DNA of 64,000 bases from Cylicocyclus nassatus. Its lineage: Eukaryota > Nematoda > Chromadorea > Rhabditida > Strongylidae. The DNA lies in assembly GCA_958299035.1 (NCBI GenBank), contig CATQJL010000112.1:49992941-50056940 (forward strand). Reading direction: 5' to 3'. Under the pieces are notes generated by a model. The model worked only from the letters and a program-made list of their open reading frames with translations. It did no database searches and was not told the DNA's origin. Shown here one piece after another: positions 1-11,290 of the stretch (position 1 is the first letter of the stretch; the number at the start of each line of letters is the position of its first letter). Position numbers and translations under genes: made by a program.

Positions 1-26
1 AAGCAGTGGTATCAACGCAGAGTACT
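1..26 (+). other. SMART amplification primer/adapter (artefact)
   Basis: The window begins with AAGCAGTGGTATCAACGCAG followed by AGTACT. This is the SMART/SMARTer IIA oligonucleotide used in template-switching amplification, not genomic sequence. It marks an untrimmed read or contig end. The genomic repeat starts at about 27. Confidence 0.95.
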
Positions 27-107
27 CAAGCAAATCCGTTGAAACAGCGCAAAGTTACAAAATTTTAAAAATGAAACGACAGAATTTTTGCACCAACCTA
101 ATAGAAA
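27..107 (-). repeat. Mariner-type end, copy 1
   Basis: Read on the minus strand from 104, the sequence starts TATTAGGTTGGTGCAAAAAT, preceded by CT. This matches the mariner terminal repeat class TTAGGTTGGTGCAAAA known from Hsmar1/MADE1 and from the hookworm mariner bandit. The 75 bases that follow recur with mismatches at 1306-1375, so both are ends of one repeat family. No transposase is visible between them. Confidence 0.6.
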
Positions 108-844
108 GACTAGCGATTCTAATAGCTGCTTACAGCTGGTCAAGGCAAATTTATTTGAATGCAAAAGAATAGTCATTCATAATATGAGTTATAAACAATA
201 AAAGTAGCATACAGTTCTAAGCCCATTAATAGGAAGTACTGCCTTACAAATAATCTACAAACCATAGGTGAGGGTAAAGTACCCCATGGGCCAGTTTGAT
301 ATCATAAAAAAAGGGACTGCTCTGTGGGCCTTTTTAGCGTGTTTTGAGAACACTGCCCTAAGAACGCTTACAAACCAATGTTCAAAAGAGATAACTCTGT
401 GGACCGCTCATGGATATTCATAGGTATTCTGCGTGACTGCCCTCCTCATTCCCCCCCCCCTTCCTATTGACCCCTCGCACTTATCGAAGGAAGCACTGCC
501 CTGTGGGCAGCTTACAGACCAGAAATATTGCGAAAATATTGATATGTCAGCTTCCACAATCCGATATTATGAAAAAAGCTGATCTACGATTTACCTAGAT
601 ATCATTTTTTATTAGGATATAACTGTCCTATATGCCGCTTATAGACTTATCAGTGCATTACCTCCGCTTTCGGAGGCTCGCACTGGCTCTGCTATCAGTA
701 TGCTTTATTCGTGCTCCCATAATGTTGACTTTGAAACTCACCACGCGGGACTGTACATCATAAATGAATTGGAAACAACTGTTCATTCTTGAAGCATCTC
801 ATTGTAAAATCAGTAATTCGGGAAAAATTGGATTGAAAATTTGG

Positions 845-1206
845 ATCATGTAAAGTTTGACCATTTTGAGTTAGGTCACCAAAAATCTGGAATGCTGCAG
901 AAAAAATCTAAAATCGTCAGTACATATGTTTTTTGACCTATCCTTTGCATCTGTGAAAAAATTGTGCTGTATGGACGTCTCTGTGAGAAGTTATGATTTT
1001 CGGGAAAATTGACAAATCAATTAATTTTGGCGTTTTCCACAGTAAACTCGATATTCATAACTTCTCACAGAGACGTCCAAACAGCACAATTTTTTTACAG
1101 ATACAAAAGATAGGTTGAAAAACATATGTACTGACGAATTCAGATTTTTCTGCAGCATTCCAGATTTTTGGTGACCTAACTCAGAATGGTCAAAGTTTAT
1201 ATGGTC
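845..1206. repeat. Foldback (inverted-repeat) element
   Basis: About 145 bp at 845-990 recur as the reverse complement at 1050-1206, separated by a short spacer. Examples are the GGACGTCTCTGTGAGAAGTT arm and the GGTCACCAAAAATCTGGAAT arm. There is no coding capacity. It looks like a MITE that would form a long hairpin. Target duplications are not clear. Confidence 0.8.
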
Positions 1207-1305
1207 TTAGTTTTCCATTTTTATCTCTGCACTCAGTGTGAAACAGAAGCTCCACAAAATAGCATTTGAAAGCAGAAGATCTAACCTTTCTAATAAGACT
1301 ACAAG

Positions 1306-1375
1306 CAAGCAAATCTGTTGAAACTCGCGAAGTTACAAATTTTTGGAAATGAAAAGAACTTTTGCACCAATCTAA
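1306..1375 (-). repeat. Mariner-type end, copy 2
   Basis: Diverged copy of 27-107, ending CTTTTGCACCAATCTAATA on the plus strand, i.e. a TTAGATTGGTGCAAAAG end on the minus strand. Same orientation as copy 1. Confidence 0.55.
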
Positions 1376-3255
1376 TATTATAAGTACTTGTTATATCCAT
1401 TGTGCTATCTCATCAACATCACTCTCAAACATTTATCTCATTCCCACATTCTTAAACAAGTGCGGTAATGCTCCTTCACCGACAACTGGAGTATACACGG
1501 TCTCCATGCAATTCACGTTGTCCGGTTCCACATATTCCAAAACAGTAGCATTTATTATCGCTAAATTGCAACCTTTTATAGTGAGCATAAGCGTACTTGG
1601 AATACGCAAGATGCAATGCATGCTGCCTCACGTTTTTGTAGGATCTTTTATATCAGACGTGACTGCCTGTGTGCCTGCCACTATACAAAGCAGTAGGATG
1701 ACAAATTACAGAAATCTTATTTCCATATGTAGGAAATTTAGTTGTCATGTTGTTACAAATGGTAAGGCACAATAATGTTCATATGTGCAAAAAAAAACGA
1801 TTCTTATGTTGCACTACTGTAACTTATAATAAATTTCAAATTGAAAGCAAGATTTTCACACGTTCTAACGTACCATATCGCAATGCTGTGAGCTGTCAAG
1901 GCGCTGTACGACTACAGTAGCATTTTCGGCTAAATGTACATGTTATTTTCGGCTAAATATATATGTTGTACTCCATAAACATCAAAAAATTTGTTGTTCT
2001 AAATATGACGGTTGTTATAATTTGCAAGTATCACGAATAGGAACGACGAGCAATAAAAAGACAAGCTTTTGCGTTCTTGAAAATTGAAAAAAGGCACAAA
2101 GTACTGCATTGATTTTGTGGAGTTGCCGCGAAGAATGTACGTCGCCTATCTACAATTTTTTTGGAACTTGCATTTATGCATTTGAATGAGTTTGCACAGC
2201 GCCTTGCTGTTTTATATGGAATTTGAGGTTACGGAGCTGTTATTAGAGCAAAACCAATCAGTGTGACTATTGCCTTTCAAACTGATCACAAGGAGTTGGA
2301 GTACACAATATTTTGTCCTCTACAATAAGGAAGCAAAAATGATTAAGACGTCGTCGAAGCAAATTTTCGATGGAATCTGTTAGCAGTCGCTAAAGAGCTT
2401 GCTATGAATAATTCTCATTGACACTGAACACATGATCCAATAATTATTTTTTTACATCACTGAAGAACACTACTTAGCTCCTTTGGAAAAAAAGTATTGT
2501 CATCGAATCAACGATTCACTTCAGAAATCATAATCGGCTGAAAATCTGGCTGAAAGACGTTAACGAAACATTTGCCATAACCAAATATACAGAGGAAGAT
2601 GATCAAAATGGAGTTCCGAATCATGAAGCATACAAAAACGCATGTGATTGGCCCTAAAGAAATGAAAACTATGAGAACTAGTGGAAGTTGCTGCTCGCTT
2701 TTGTAGCGCATAAAGCCAATTTGTTTTGCCGTGTCTGCGAGTTCAAAACAAGCATCATGCACGACAATTATAGTGTAGTTTTGTGTTTACATATTTAAAC
2801 ATGAATTTACAGCATGTTGTCAAAAAAAGCCGCAAATTTAGGAGAAGAATGAATATTGGGCGTTCATTTATCAAGCCTTAGCGAATTGAGTATTTGCATC
2901 CGTACCTCATTTGAAAAACATACATGTTTTGACTCCAAATTTTCGGTAAAAAAGTATTTCGAAGAATACCATTCGATTTTGAGCATTGCAAAATTTGATT
3001 GATGGCAATGCGACAGGGGTAATTCAATGGTTGTTGTGTGATTAAGCAAAGAATTCCCTTACGTCGATTGCAGAATCATCTGAAAGCTCCGAAAGCATCG
3101 TTAAATTGTTATTCGTCACACTTGTCACAAGCAACGGACAGCTTAGTCAAGTTGCGGGCTGGCTCAAGGAATAACAAAATTTTTTTGTTACAATTTGTTA
3201 AGCAATTTTCTTTATCTAGATCTTCAAAGCTGATTATATACAGTTATGACAGTGA
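1376..3255. other. AT-rich intergenic sequence, nothing identified
   Basis: A 137-codon open frame at 1362-1775 starts inside the mariner-type end on a TTG codon and matches no family I recognise. The rest has only short frames. No repeat structure or RNA gene is evident. Confidence 0.5.
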
Positions 3256-3360
3256 AATGTGAAAATTCTCGGCGAATTCGGCGATATCGGCGAATTCGGC
3301 AAAATCGGCGAAAAACGCAAAGTCGCCGACTTCGCCGACATCGCCGAGAATTTTCACATT
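3256..3360. repeat. Small palindromic MITE
   Basis: A 105-bp near-perfect inverted repeat. The ends are AATGTGAAAATTCTCGGCGA and its reverse complement. The arms are built of CGGCGAATT/CGGCGAAGT-type subrepeats. Confidence 0.8.
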
Positions 3361-3404
3361 CCAAAGTCATAGTTCGAATGCATGCATGAAGCAAATCTTA
3401 TAAT

Positions 3405-3866
3405 TTCCGCTTACATATTCTCGACGTACTAACAACATTACTTACATTATTTTGCTGCTGGCACGTTATAGGATAGAATATTTGCCAAATTACACGACTT
3501 TCGAATTTGAAAGACAATTTATAAGAAGGCGAATTTGTAACATCATAATCTGATGAACAATGCAAATAAAGATCTGTGCTAAGTATGGTCCGGTAGAGGT
3601 GTTTACACAGTTGTGAAATCACAAAAATATGCAGACAATTTTCACAAAGGATAGGCAAAAGGTGCAGGCGAATTTGCGATTTTGATGGGTTGAGCCACTT
3701 CTATCTTACTTTGGCTTTACTGTATGACTCTCTAGTGCAAAATAAATAGGATTTTCGTAAAGATCGGGACCAAAAACCACTATGAGCGAAGTTTCCGGTT
3801 AATCCGAGAACCTCAATATTTTGACTAAATCTTGCGCCGAGGCCAAGAGTGAGGAGCGAGAAAAAA
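3405..3866 (+). repeat. Dispersed repeat family B, short copy
   Basis: This segment recurs in the same orientation at 62078-62512 and inverted at 46090-46506. Shared landmarks are the TTTTGCTGCTGG start, the TTTCGAATTTGAAAGACAAT block and the CTTGCGCCGAGGCCAAGAGT end. A more diverged partial copy is at 5440-5600. It has no coding capacity. It is the truncated form of the 1.1-kb repeat found at 45.4 and 62.1 kb. Confidence 0.8.
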
Positions 3867-5017
3867 TCAAGTGCTACTTTCTTTAAAAAATCAAATCATA
3901 GATGTTATCCGACCCTTTGATTACAGAGAACATATCTGATTAGCGAGATAGCTTCTTTCTGTAAAACTACGGTGGATAGATTTTAAAGAAATGCGGTTTT
4001 TTCGAAATTTGCTAGCTCCGCCCACTTTTGGCTCCGCCCACTTCTCCTCCACCTCCCCATTCCAACCCATACATGCCTGGGCCACTACACTTGGCCTTTG
4101 TTGAAGTAAATCCAGGTCCCGTGTAGGTTCCTTCTGAAGAGCATGGAATTGAGAAGGCATCTTCTTCGCAATGCATTTCTGCCAGTGCTTCATTTGCTGA
4201 TGATTTGCACATAAGATAATGACTTGCACTCTGCTTTTGCCGTTGTAACATCCAGTAATTATGATGTCTTCGACTGTGCAGAACTGAAGTAGATTGAAAG
4301 TTCCCCCATATTCTTATTATGCACTCTAGTCCCGTAGTCCTCGTAAAATTTGAAAATTCTCAAAAAAGACAAATTTTCGCTGTTTTGAAAAAGCTAGGAA
4401 AATCACTTTTGAATTTCTTCCAGTATCTCGTGGTAAGAAGATACCGTAAAATCCGGCTTTTTGCCACTGCTCTCTGACCATTGGCTACGCAATGAGCAAA
4501 GTTTGCGCTTTCCTATTACCTTTAAGAGCAGGTTATGCTTTCTCAAAATAGAGGTTCTTAAAAAAATGCTTGTCTTTTTTCGGATTGTACAAACTTTCTC
4601 GTAATATTTATCTATAAACAAAAGAATACACTGTAGAGCCAAAATTTGCTCTTTGCAACAGTCTTTCTCTTAAAAAGGTGTGGGAAAAGAATTACGGCGC
4701 TTTGAAGATGAATTTCAAAAAACGTGCATCAATTATGAATCAACCTAACATATGATTTTTTTTAATGTTGGAAACTCGCAAGTGTCCGAAAATCACTAAG
4801 CACACATTTCATTAGGTACTTCTGAACGGTCTATGCAAACAGTTTATTCCCTGTTGCCAAATGGGAACGCTGTACCACGGAACTATCCTCGCTGACTTGC
4901 TGTGCAGCTACAGGAGCTACTATTTTTTCCACCTGGATGTTCATGAATGCCTATAAATCTTCTTCCTTTTTTCCGATCACAAACAATTGCCGCACAAACA
5001 CCTCCTTTGCTTGACCT
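3867..5017. other. Intergenic; one cysteine-containing open stretch of unknown nature
   Basis: On the minus strand 4012-4251 is open and includes residues spaced like an extracellular exon (CKSSANEALAEMHCEEDAF). The frame starts on a non-ATG codon and no splice pair is convincing, so I do not call a gene. The remainder is unassigned AT-rich sequence. Confidence 0.3.
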
Positions 5018-5288
5018 TATCAGTCCCTTCATCTGCACTAGTCCATGATTATGAGCTTACGAAAACACAAAATGAATTTTGTCCCAAACCTAAAAATCGC
5101 GTATTTTGAGGAAATCTGTTGGCTTCCTCGTGTGCAAGATGAATCTCGTACTTATAACCAGTGTGTTGTGCACTTGTGACACATTCCACCAAAATACGCG
5201 ATTTTTGAGTTTGAGACAAAATTCATGAGAACGTAATTTCGTAAGCTCAAAATCATGGGAATAGTGCAGACGAAGGCACAGATAAAAT
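5018..5288. repeat. Foldback element
   Basis: Arms at about 5018-5120 and 5190-5288 are reverse complements. They include the AAAATCGCGTATTTTG and ATGAGCTTACGAAAAC blocks and terminal TTCATCTGCACTA/TAGTGCAGACGAA. It is non-coding. Confidence 0.75.
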
Positions 5289-5439
5289 ACATTCCGACTG
5301 CATCTTCACAGAGACTCCAACCTACAAGAATGCGCAGGCAAGTCCGTCAGCAGACAGACGAAAAGGGCAGGCAAACTAGCGAGCTTGCGTGACTTAGCTA
5401 AATACCCAATGTAACTTTGCAGTAAAATCCTTTCGTGCA

Positions 5440-5600
5440 GAACAGCTAAGGTTTTCGTAAACAGTGGGTCCTAAAACCTTTGTGAGCGAAGTTTCAGGTC
5501 GGATCAAGACCATTATTATTTCAGGCAAAACCTGCGGCGAGTTCAAGAGCGAGGAACGAGAAAAAATCAAATGTTCCGATTCTCCCAGAAAGTCTGCCCA
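5440..5600 (+). repeat. Diverged partial copy of repeat family B
   Basis: It resembles the distal half of 3405-3866: a GTGAGCGAAGTTTCAGGTC block, then a GAGTTCAAGAGCGAGGAACG end. Roughly three quarters of positions match by eye. Confidence 0.55.
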
Positions 5601-7333
5601 CAAGGGTTATCTGACCCGCTTATCATGAAAATCATTTCTCAATTGCAAGATAGCTTCTTACTGTAGGGCTACAGTAGGCAGCTTTTTAGGTGAACATGGA
5701 TTTCTTTAAAGTTTGCTAGCGATTTAATCCCTCACAGCAAGAGACTTTCTGCGCTTTTCTCTGCTACTAAAAACTGGGGAGGCTGCTCTATCGGGTGATG
5801 CCAACGGAGCCTCTCATCTGCAGAAAGCACTGAGTTGCGCTTACATAAACACCCGTTTGCATAACGGAAGTGAAGACCTCAGATCAACGCGAAACTCAGC
5901 TCAGATGGGCAATATGGCATGCATGTTACAGTACTAACGCAAAATTTGCTTTCGGTGCTGGTGTAGACTTGCGGTAAATTGATAAATCCTGAACCTTGCA
6001 TATTACCGAAACTCACTGCTCTTTCTCTCGGCTTTAAAGAAAAACCTTTGACTGGTTTTCTATCGAGGATGTTATAAGGACACAGCTCTACTGAAAGATA
6101 CTCGATAAAACTTTTTATGCGCAATGTGCGCTGCGATATGTTATGGTGAAAACACGTTCCCACGAAAACATTGTGCTCACCATACACAACTAAATCACGT
6201 ATGCTAAGCAATCTGTACTCTACAGCATGACGTCATAATGAATATTAGCTACTATGGAACAGGAAATGACCTTAAGAACCAACTGTTGATCTTGGTAAAA
6301 TGCTTATCCAAAGCGTCTTGATAAGGGTACTAGCTTCGCTAACTGCTGAACGAGTTGAGAGAAGTTATGAGCGGTTGGAAGTATAGAGTCATTGAGCTAG
6401 CTCTGCATATTACTTTAAAGACCAGTTCGAAAGACCATAATGGGCATGATGTTGTGCGTACTCGCTACAAAGAGCAAAAATTCTATTAGAATAACGAAGG
6501 GTCCTTGTGCCGCTAATTGATGTGACTGATTGATTGCCAAATCTGGAGATGCCTAAGACTTCCACTAGAGAGCCGTTCAGCAGATAAGGAAAGTGGATTA
6601 GGAATTTCACCAAGGCGCATTTGATTACACCATTTCGTTTGTTTGGATGGCCAGTGCTGCATGCAATCTTTCTGCTTAGAACGAGCAACACGTGAAAGCA
6701 ACAACAAGCAATGTTTCGAACGCAACTGAAATGACCTTACATCGCAGATCCCTGCGCACTGTGCCTTGAGCATCAAAAGAATGCAATTACCGCAATCAGC
6801 GCATGAAATACCAGTGCTTGACATAAAATAAATCGATCAAGTTCAATGTAACTCTTTACCATACTTTAACAGTATCCGTATGATGTGTCATCAGCAGCAA
6901 ATCAATGGCGATGTTGTTTTCAGCACACTGACTAATCTAACCAAACAAAAATGTGCAAAACTGAGCGAAAACTTACTGCCTACCGTATGCCTACAGTAAA
7001 TCGACAGATTGTGGCACTTCTACATAGAATATGATGCGTCTAGCCGAGCTGAATCGAACGTGTCCTCGTTATGAGCGGTATTATACTTTATTAAAACATG
7101 ATGTTTAGCAAACCTCAAATATTTGCTTATATGTGCGGTTGTAGTACGACTCCTTCGAGGTTCTCTGATGACCGAATAAATAGAGAACCCTCTTTCCACT
7201 TCCTTCCCATAGGAATGGCAACTATCTTTGCTAGCAAATCCATCAAAGTTCGGCGATATGTAATGGGAGTGGGACCAGATCGCATGTACTTGCGTAGGAC
7301 GGGGAGAAAGTATTGAATTTGCTTTCTGCAAGG
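5601..7333. other. Intergenic, unassigned
   Basis: Several 90-110 codon frames exist on the minus strand (5879-6211, 6410-6824, 7020-7331). None shows a motif I recognise, and they overlap one another in different frames. A 28-base stretch at 7032-7060 resembles 38310-38338 inside the old Gypsy relic. Confidence 0.4.
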
Positions 7334-8098
7334 TTAAGCTCTCGTTTTTGCTCTGCAGGTACTCGTCCTATCTGGCGAGATAACTCCTGAACGTCTTCTT
7401 CTAAGCTTGTGTAGCCAAAAAAAGGAGGACACCTTATCACGTGTATCCTTGTGTTTGGAGTTGTAGTTTCTGATACTACTGGGCAGAAATCCTGTAATTG
7501 CGTAAAGCACAAAATTGTGCTCGTACTCCAAACGATTTCTGAGAGTATCAAATACTCTTCTCACGAGCAGGTTTCTCTTGGTGTAATTCATGTTTGTGAA
7601 CGAAGCAAGCCGGAAGTCTTTACTAATCCGAAGTTCATCAATAGATCTTCGACTGTTTTCTTCATCGAAATTAGGGGCATCAGTGGGATGCCTCAGCCAA
7701 TGAATGAGGTCTCTCCGTCCGTCGTCCAACTGAGTAATTTTGTTCAAGATTGACTGTTCTTCGTGCTCCTCCACCGGTTCTGATTCCCCGTTGAATAATA
7801 AGTCCACGGGGTTACGCTTCAATTTGTATTTGATTTTTGGAGCAGCAAATCCCTCGTACTGCCAGCTTTTCCAAAACATGGGATTCAGTAAAACGAAAGA
7901 CAGGAATATGATTTTAAGCTTACCATCTCTCACAATCTCTCGAGTACAAAGCGTTTTGTCGGAAGTGCCCTCCTTCAGTAGCGAATTTGCAAAGCACATC
8001 TTACAGAAAAGTCTCGATTTCTTGTAGTGGTTAGAACTTTCCGCCATTTCATTTAACTGCGCAAGCAGCTGATCAAGAGCTCTTTCTGCCTTCCACAT
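7334..8098 (-). CDS. 254-codon frame downstream of the hAT-like gene, function unknown
   Basis: Opens with ATG at 8098 and runs 254 codons, the longest minus-strand frame in the first 24 kb. The N-terminus looks helical (MWKAERALDQLLAQLNEMAE). A cysteine pair follows in RLFCKMCFANSLL, and the C-terminus is basic. It directly follows the minus-strand frames 8098-8331 and 8478-9652, so it may be the 3' exon of the hAT-like gene or a separate relic. I see no hAT dimerisation motif in it and cannot assign a function. The start could also be an internal methionine of a spliced exon, because a TTTAG acceptor-like site lies just upstream. Confidence 0.35.
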   Translation of the reverse strand: MWKAERALDQLLAQLNEMAESSNHYKKSRLFCKMCFANSLLKEGTSDKTLCTREIVRDGKLKIIFLSFVLLNPMFWKSWQYEGFAAPKIKYKLKRNPVDLLFNGESEPVEEHEEQSILNKITQLDDGRRDLIHWLRHPTDAPNFDEENSRRSIDELRISKDFRLASFTNMNYTKRNLLVRRVFDTLRNRLEYEHNFVLYAITGFLPSSIRNYNSKHKDTRDKVSSFFWLHKLRRRRSGVISPDRTSTCRAKTRA

Positions 8099-8331
8099 TA
8101 AAGACGCTTCTTTCTAAACAAGAACATTAGCACTTGCATGATATCTATAAAAGCACTTACCTTAGTTTGCTTAGACAGTTCTCCAATCCTTCCAATATCT
8201 GAAGCTGAAAGAGTATATGTCTGTAGAACTTTAGAGATTTCAAGACGCGCAAGAATGAAGCTGCTTTCAAGCGTTCCCTTGGTATCTATCCGTCCAACAC
8301 TTGGAGAGATTTGTTGCAGTGCGATCCACAC
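8098..8331 (-). pseudogene. Probable exon/fragment of the hAT-like gene
   Basis: A 77-codon open stretch between the hAT-like core and the 254-codon frame, helical and leucine-rich (ARLEISKVLQTYTLSASDIG). It has no diagnostic motif. Its position and strand suggest it belongs to the same transcription unit. Confidence 0.3.
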
Positions 8332-8477
8332 GTGCTTGTAATTCCTATGAAACTATGTATAGCATCTGAAATAGCGACGTTCACGCATAAAAATTGCCGA
8401 AGTCAAAAAACTCACTTTCTTCAGATGATGTCCACCAAATTGCGATAATTCCCTTAAGCTTCACAAAATCTTTGTTC

Positions 8478-9652
8478 TCAACTATGTTGTGTACATCGCG
8501 TGAGACACGAAGTCTTGATGGAGCAGAAAAAAACGCGTAACTCGTTCAGATAAATGGTTTCGAAATTCCCCCAAACAATGAATTGCCTAGCTCGTTGTAA
8601 CCTCTTTCCCCTGCCATCTTCAGCTCCAGCTTCAGCTCCAACTTCAGCTTCACCTCCGCCTTCAAACGCTTGAGCTTTACCGGAGAGAGCATCCGCCAAA
8701 GCAAGCTCGATTTTATGAGCCATGCAGCGTAGCCACAACAGGTGAAGATGGAACAGCGTCTATGCTATTTTCTGTGCCACCGCGAGTTCGAAGATCGTTC
8801 CTACGGGTTTCCGAAACATTCCTGTTCAATATTCCTCGTAGTCCTCTCACTGGTCCATTCATATTGTAGGCACCATCAGTGGCTACTACTACTAGGTTCC
8901 AAAGAAACGCATTCAACAAATCTGCCGTAACAAAGTACTCGTAAATCCTATCAAAGATGTACTGTCCTGTCTCGGCTTCAGTCATTTTCAAAGCTTCCAT
9001 AAAATGCGTCGTCGGATGCAGTGAGAAGCGATCAGGAAAGCGAATGAAAAGAAGAAGAACTTGTCTGCATCCTGGATCCATGGACGTGTCAACCAGCAAA
9101 GAAAAAGGAAACTGACTCTTCTTTATGTACTCGATTAGCTTTGCTCACATGGATTTACTTACAAAAGCCATCGCGAGTAGTTGCTTCTCACCTACATCCA
9201 CGCCCATTCCTGACATAGCTGCACATAGTGTCGGGAACTGGTAGGGCGGCAGGTACATTTTTGCTGCTGTATAATCCAGCATGAAGAGACGACTTTCTGA
9301 TGCGGCCGGATCCGTGGGAGCTCTTACATTTTTTGCTGCTGTATAATCCAGCATGAAGAGACGACTTCCTGATGCAGTCGGTTTCGTGGGAGCTCTGTCT
9401 ACGGTATTAAGATAGTTACTGACTATCTCACTGGTTTTGCTTATGTATCGTTCCACAGTTTCTAGATGTATCGAGTTTTGGTCGCATGTGCTTCTTCATC
9501 GTTCTTATCACATTGCTTGTAAGAAGATCTTCTTCTTCGGTTGAGATAGCATAACGAGATCTTACTCCGGGTGACTCATAATGTTGTAGCAAAAATTCAT
9601 ACTGCAATGCCCACCATGTCTGGTAAAAGTAGTGGGCATTAGTGTAAGTCAT
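8478..9652 (-). pseudogene. hAT-like transposase gene (ZBED/KIAA1586-type), probably degenerate
   Basis: Read on the minus strand. The N-terminal part (9652-9163) holds WWALQYEFLLQHY and then a 24-codon tandem duplication. A 51-nt intron-like interval (9162-9112, GTAAGT to AG) restores frame and removes a TGA, joining LLAMAF to FPFSLLVDTSMD. The core follows: LLVDTSMD, a TGQYIFDRI block, then VVVATDGAYNMNG and CMAHKIELALADAL. These match the hAT catalytic pattern (a Dx-type 'DES/DTS' start, 'TDGAxxMxG' and 'H/CxAHxLELAxxDA'). The frame changes near 8713-8738 with no good splice pair. An Ala/Glu/Gly hexamer-repeat insert sits at 8586-8670. It may be a dead transposon or a domesticated gene with a sequence error. 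It starts within about 15 bp of the BEL/Pao relic end, so one may have inserted beside the other. Confidence 0.7.
9263..9406. repeat. 72-bp tandem duplication inside the hAT-like gene
   Basis: Two units, 9263-9334 and 9335-9406, share GCTGCTGTATAATCCAGCAT and more at a 72-bp period. The duplication keeps frame (24 codons: SRLFMLDYTAAK appears twice in the product). Confidence 0.85.
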
Positions 9653-11030
9653 GCTTTAACGATGGCTGATTATTGTAGTGAGCCGAAGCGTCGAACTTTG
9701 TAATTTCTTTCCCTGGAGTAAACACTGCTTGAAGCGGAAAATAGTGTACGACGCTGGTGCTGGGAGTCGATTGCTCTGGTACTTCCTCGATGATTCCTTT
9801 TGCTGCTTGCTTTTTGAAAATGTTGTTGTAGTTTATCAAAATATCGGCAATTTCGAAGTACATTTCCAGTATTTGTGAAGTCTCTTCATCGTTACTGCTT
9901 TATTGTCTGGTAGTTTGAGATGATTGTTTTGTCAAGGAAATATCACATGACAGCCGTTTTCCCGATGTTGGATCGTGCTTCTTTTTCGAGAACTTAATCG
10001 TTTACTAGTTGTTGCTCATTCTGTAATGTGCCTGTGAACCCTCTGTTCCAGTGTTTTCCAGGGTCCAATAACGATCCCACATCTCCTTCTCGGTGACTGA
10101 GCTTCGGAGCTAATACTAATAGTGATCTGGACGTTCACTTGTTTGGCGGCCACTGATCAAGTATCCGTGTAGTGCGGATCAGTAGGAGTCCGGAAGGTAA
10201 GCTGAGACTTCTTATTGGGAGTATGATGTTCCAAACATAGTAACATCCAAGTAATATTTGTGGTTGCAAAGGTTTGCCTTCGACTGACAGTGAGAGGTAT
10301 CTCCTGAGTTGTTATAAATTCCAAATCCTTGTCATCAAAGTCTGCTTGTTCGATACCCTGTGTGAAGTTATTGCGGTGTAAGCGAATCTGATGTCCAACT
10401 CCTTTAGTGTCGCATAACTTCAAATTCGAGATGTCACATTACTTTGCTGTAGGAGTAGGCGACCCAAAAGTACTGATGATCTTAGAAATTGATCCCATGC
10501 TAAATAGTTCAAGATCATCAGCTAATTGGTCGATTATAAACGAGAGATCTGAGTCGGCTTCCTTTTTGAATCGAACTCTTTTGTAGATCCAGCCAGAAGG
10601 ATTACTTTGTTACGTTGAAAGGTGGTCCTTTCGTCACATCATTTGTTCGTTTGCAGTACAACTGTTTCATTATCGACGGCGGCTTGGTTTGTAGCCTGTT
10701 TGGCTCCGTTATGGTTTTCTTCTTCGATTTTTTCCGATTTGATGACGTGTTAGTTAGTATTCCTCGCCCCTTTCATCGGTTTTTGCGTTGATGTTTTTAT
10801 TGCTGGCATTTTTGCTCTTTGATATTCGTAAGTGTCCTTTGATTTACGCTGCGGTACTTTTTTGGACGGCGGTTGTGAATTCTCGCTGCAAATTGTTGCT
10901 GCATGGTGCTTTTGTTGGCAGTTGCGGCAGTTGCCTCTTGTGCAAGACGCAGCTCGATGTCTTATACGTCCGCAGTTCAGACATCTTTTTGTTAAAGTGA
11001 GAAATTTTCTTTTCTGCAGGCGGGCTTAAA
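9639..11030 (-). pseudogene. BEL/Pao LTR-retrotransposon relic (Gag knuckles, protease end, RT start)
   Basis: Minus strand, order 5' to 3'. (1) 10990-10870 encodes a Gag zinc-knuckle array, CLNCGRIRHRAASC followed by CRNCQQKHHAATIC. (2) 10430-10140 encodes the BEL/Pao protease-end signature PQILLGCYYVWN then LPSGLLLI, with KLCDTKG upstream in another frame. (3) 9863-9639 encodes the RT N-terminus: NNIFKKQAAKGIIEEVPEQS, VHYFPLQAVFTPGKE and DASAHYNNQPSL. These are hallmark BEL/Pao motifs. Frames change several times and stops interrupt, so it is dead. The RT stops at 9639, just where the hAT-like gene begins. LTRs were not found. Confidence 0.85.
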
Positions 11031-11071
11031 ATCTTTACACAAGTGCTCCATCTGTGTCCTTTTTGTTTATA

Positions 11072-11290
11072 CAGTGCTGGCCATAGCTATAAACCCACCC
11101 TAATAATCACTGTAATTTGCTCTCTTTTGCTCGAAATTGTCTGAAAAACCACTATTCTGTGTGCAAGCTAACGTTGTATCATTGACCAGAACGGCTCCCA
11201 ATTTCATTGGTTTTGGCCGGAGAAAAATTGAAAAATTTTAAAAAAGGGGTTCCCAAGGCTGGTCACAGCTATAAAGCCACCTCTCATTTC
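11072..11290 (+). repeat. Tc1-like terminal repeat
   Basis: TA followed by CAGTGCTGGCCATAGCTATA matches the start of the Caenorhabditis Tc1 inverted repeat (CAGTGCTGGCC). A second, related block (GGCTGGTCACAGCTATAAAG) lies 180 bp inside, like the inner transposase-binding repeat of IR/DR Tc1 elements. The opposite end and a transposase were not found. Confidence 0.6.

Noticed and set aside
3921..4251. Two overlapping minus-strand frames of about 80-100 codons
   Set aside because: Non-ATG starts and no splice pairs or family match. The cysteine spacing alone is not enough for a gene call.
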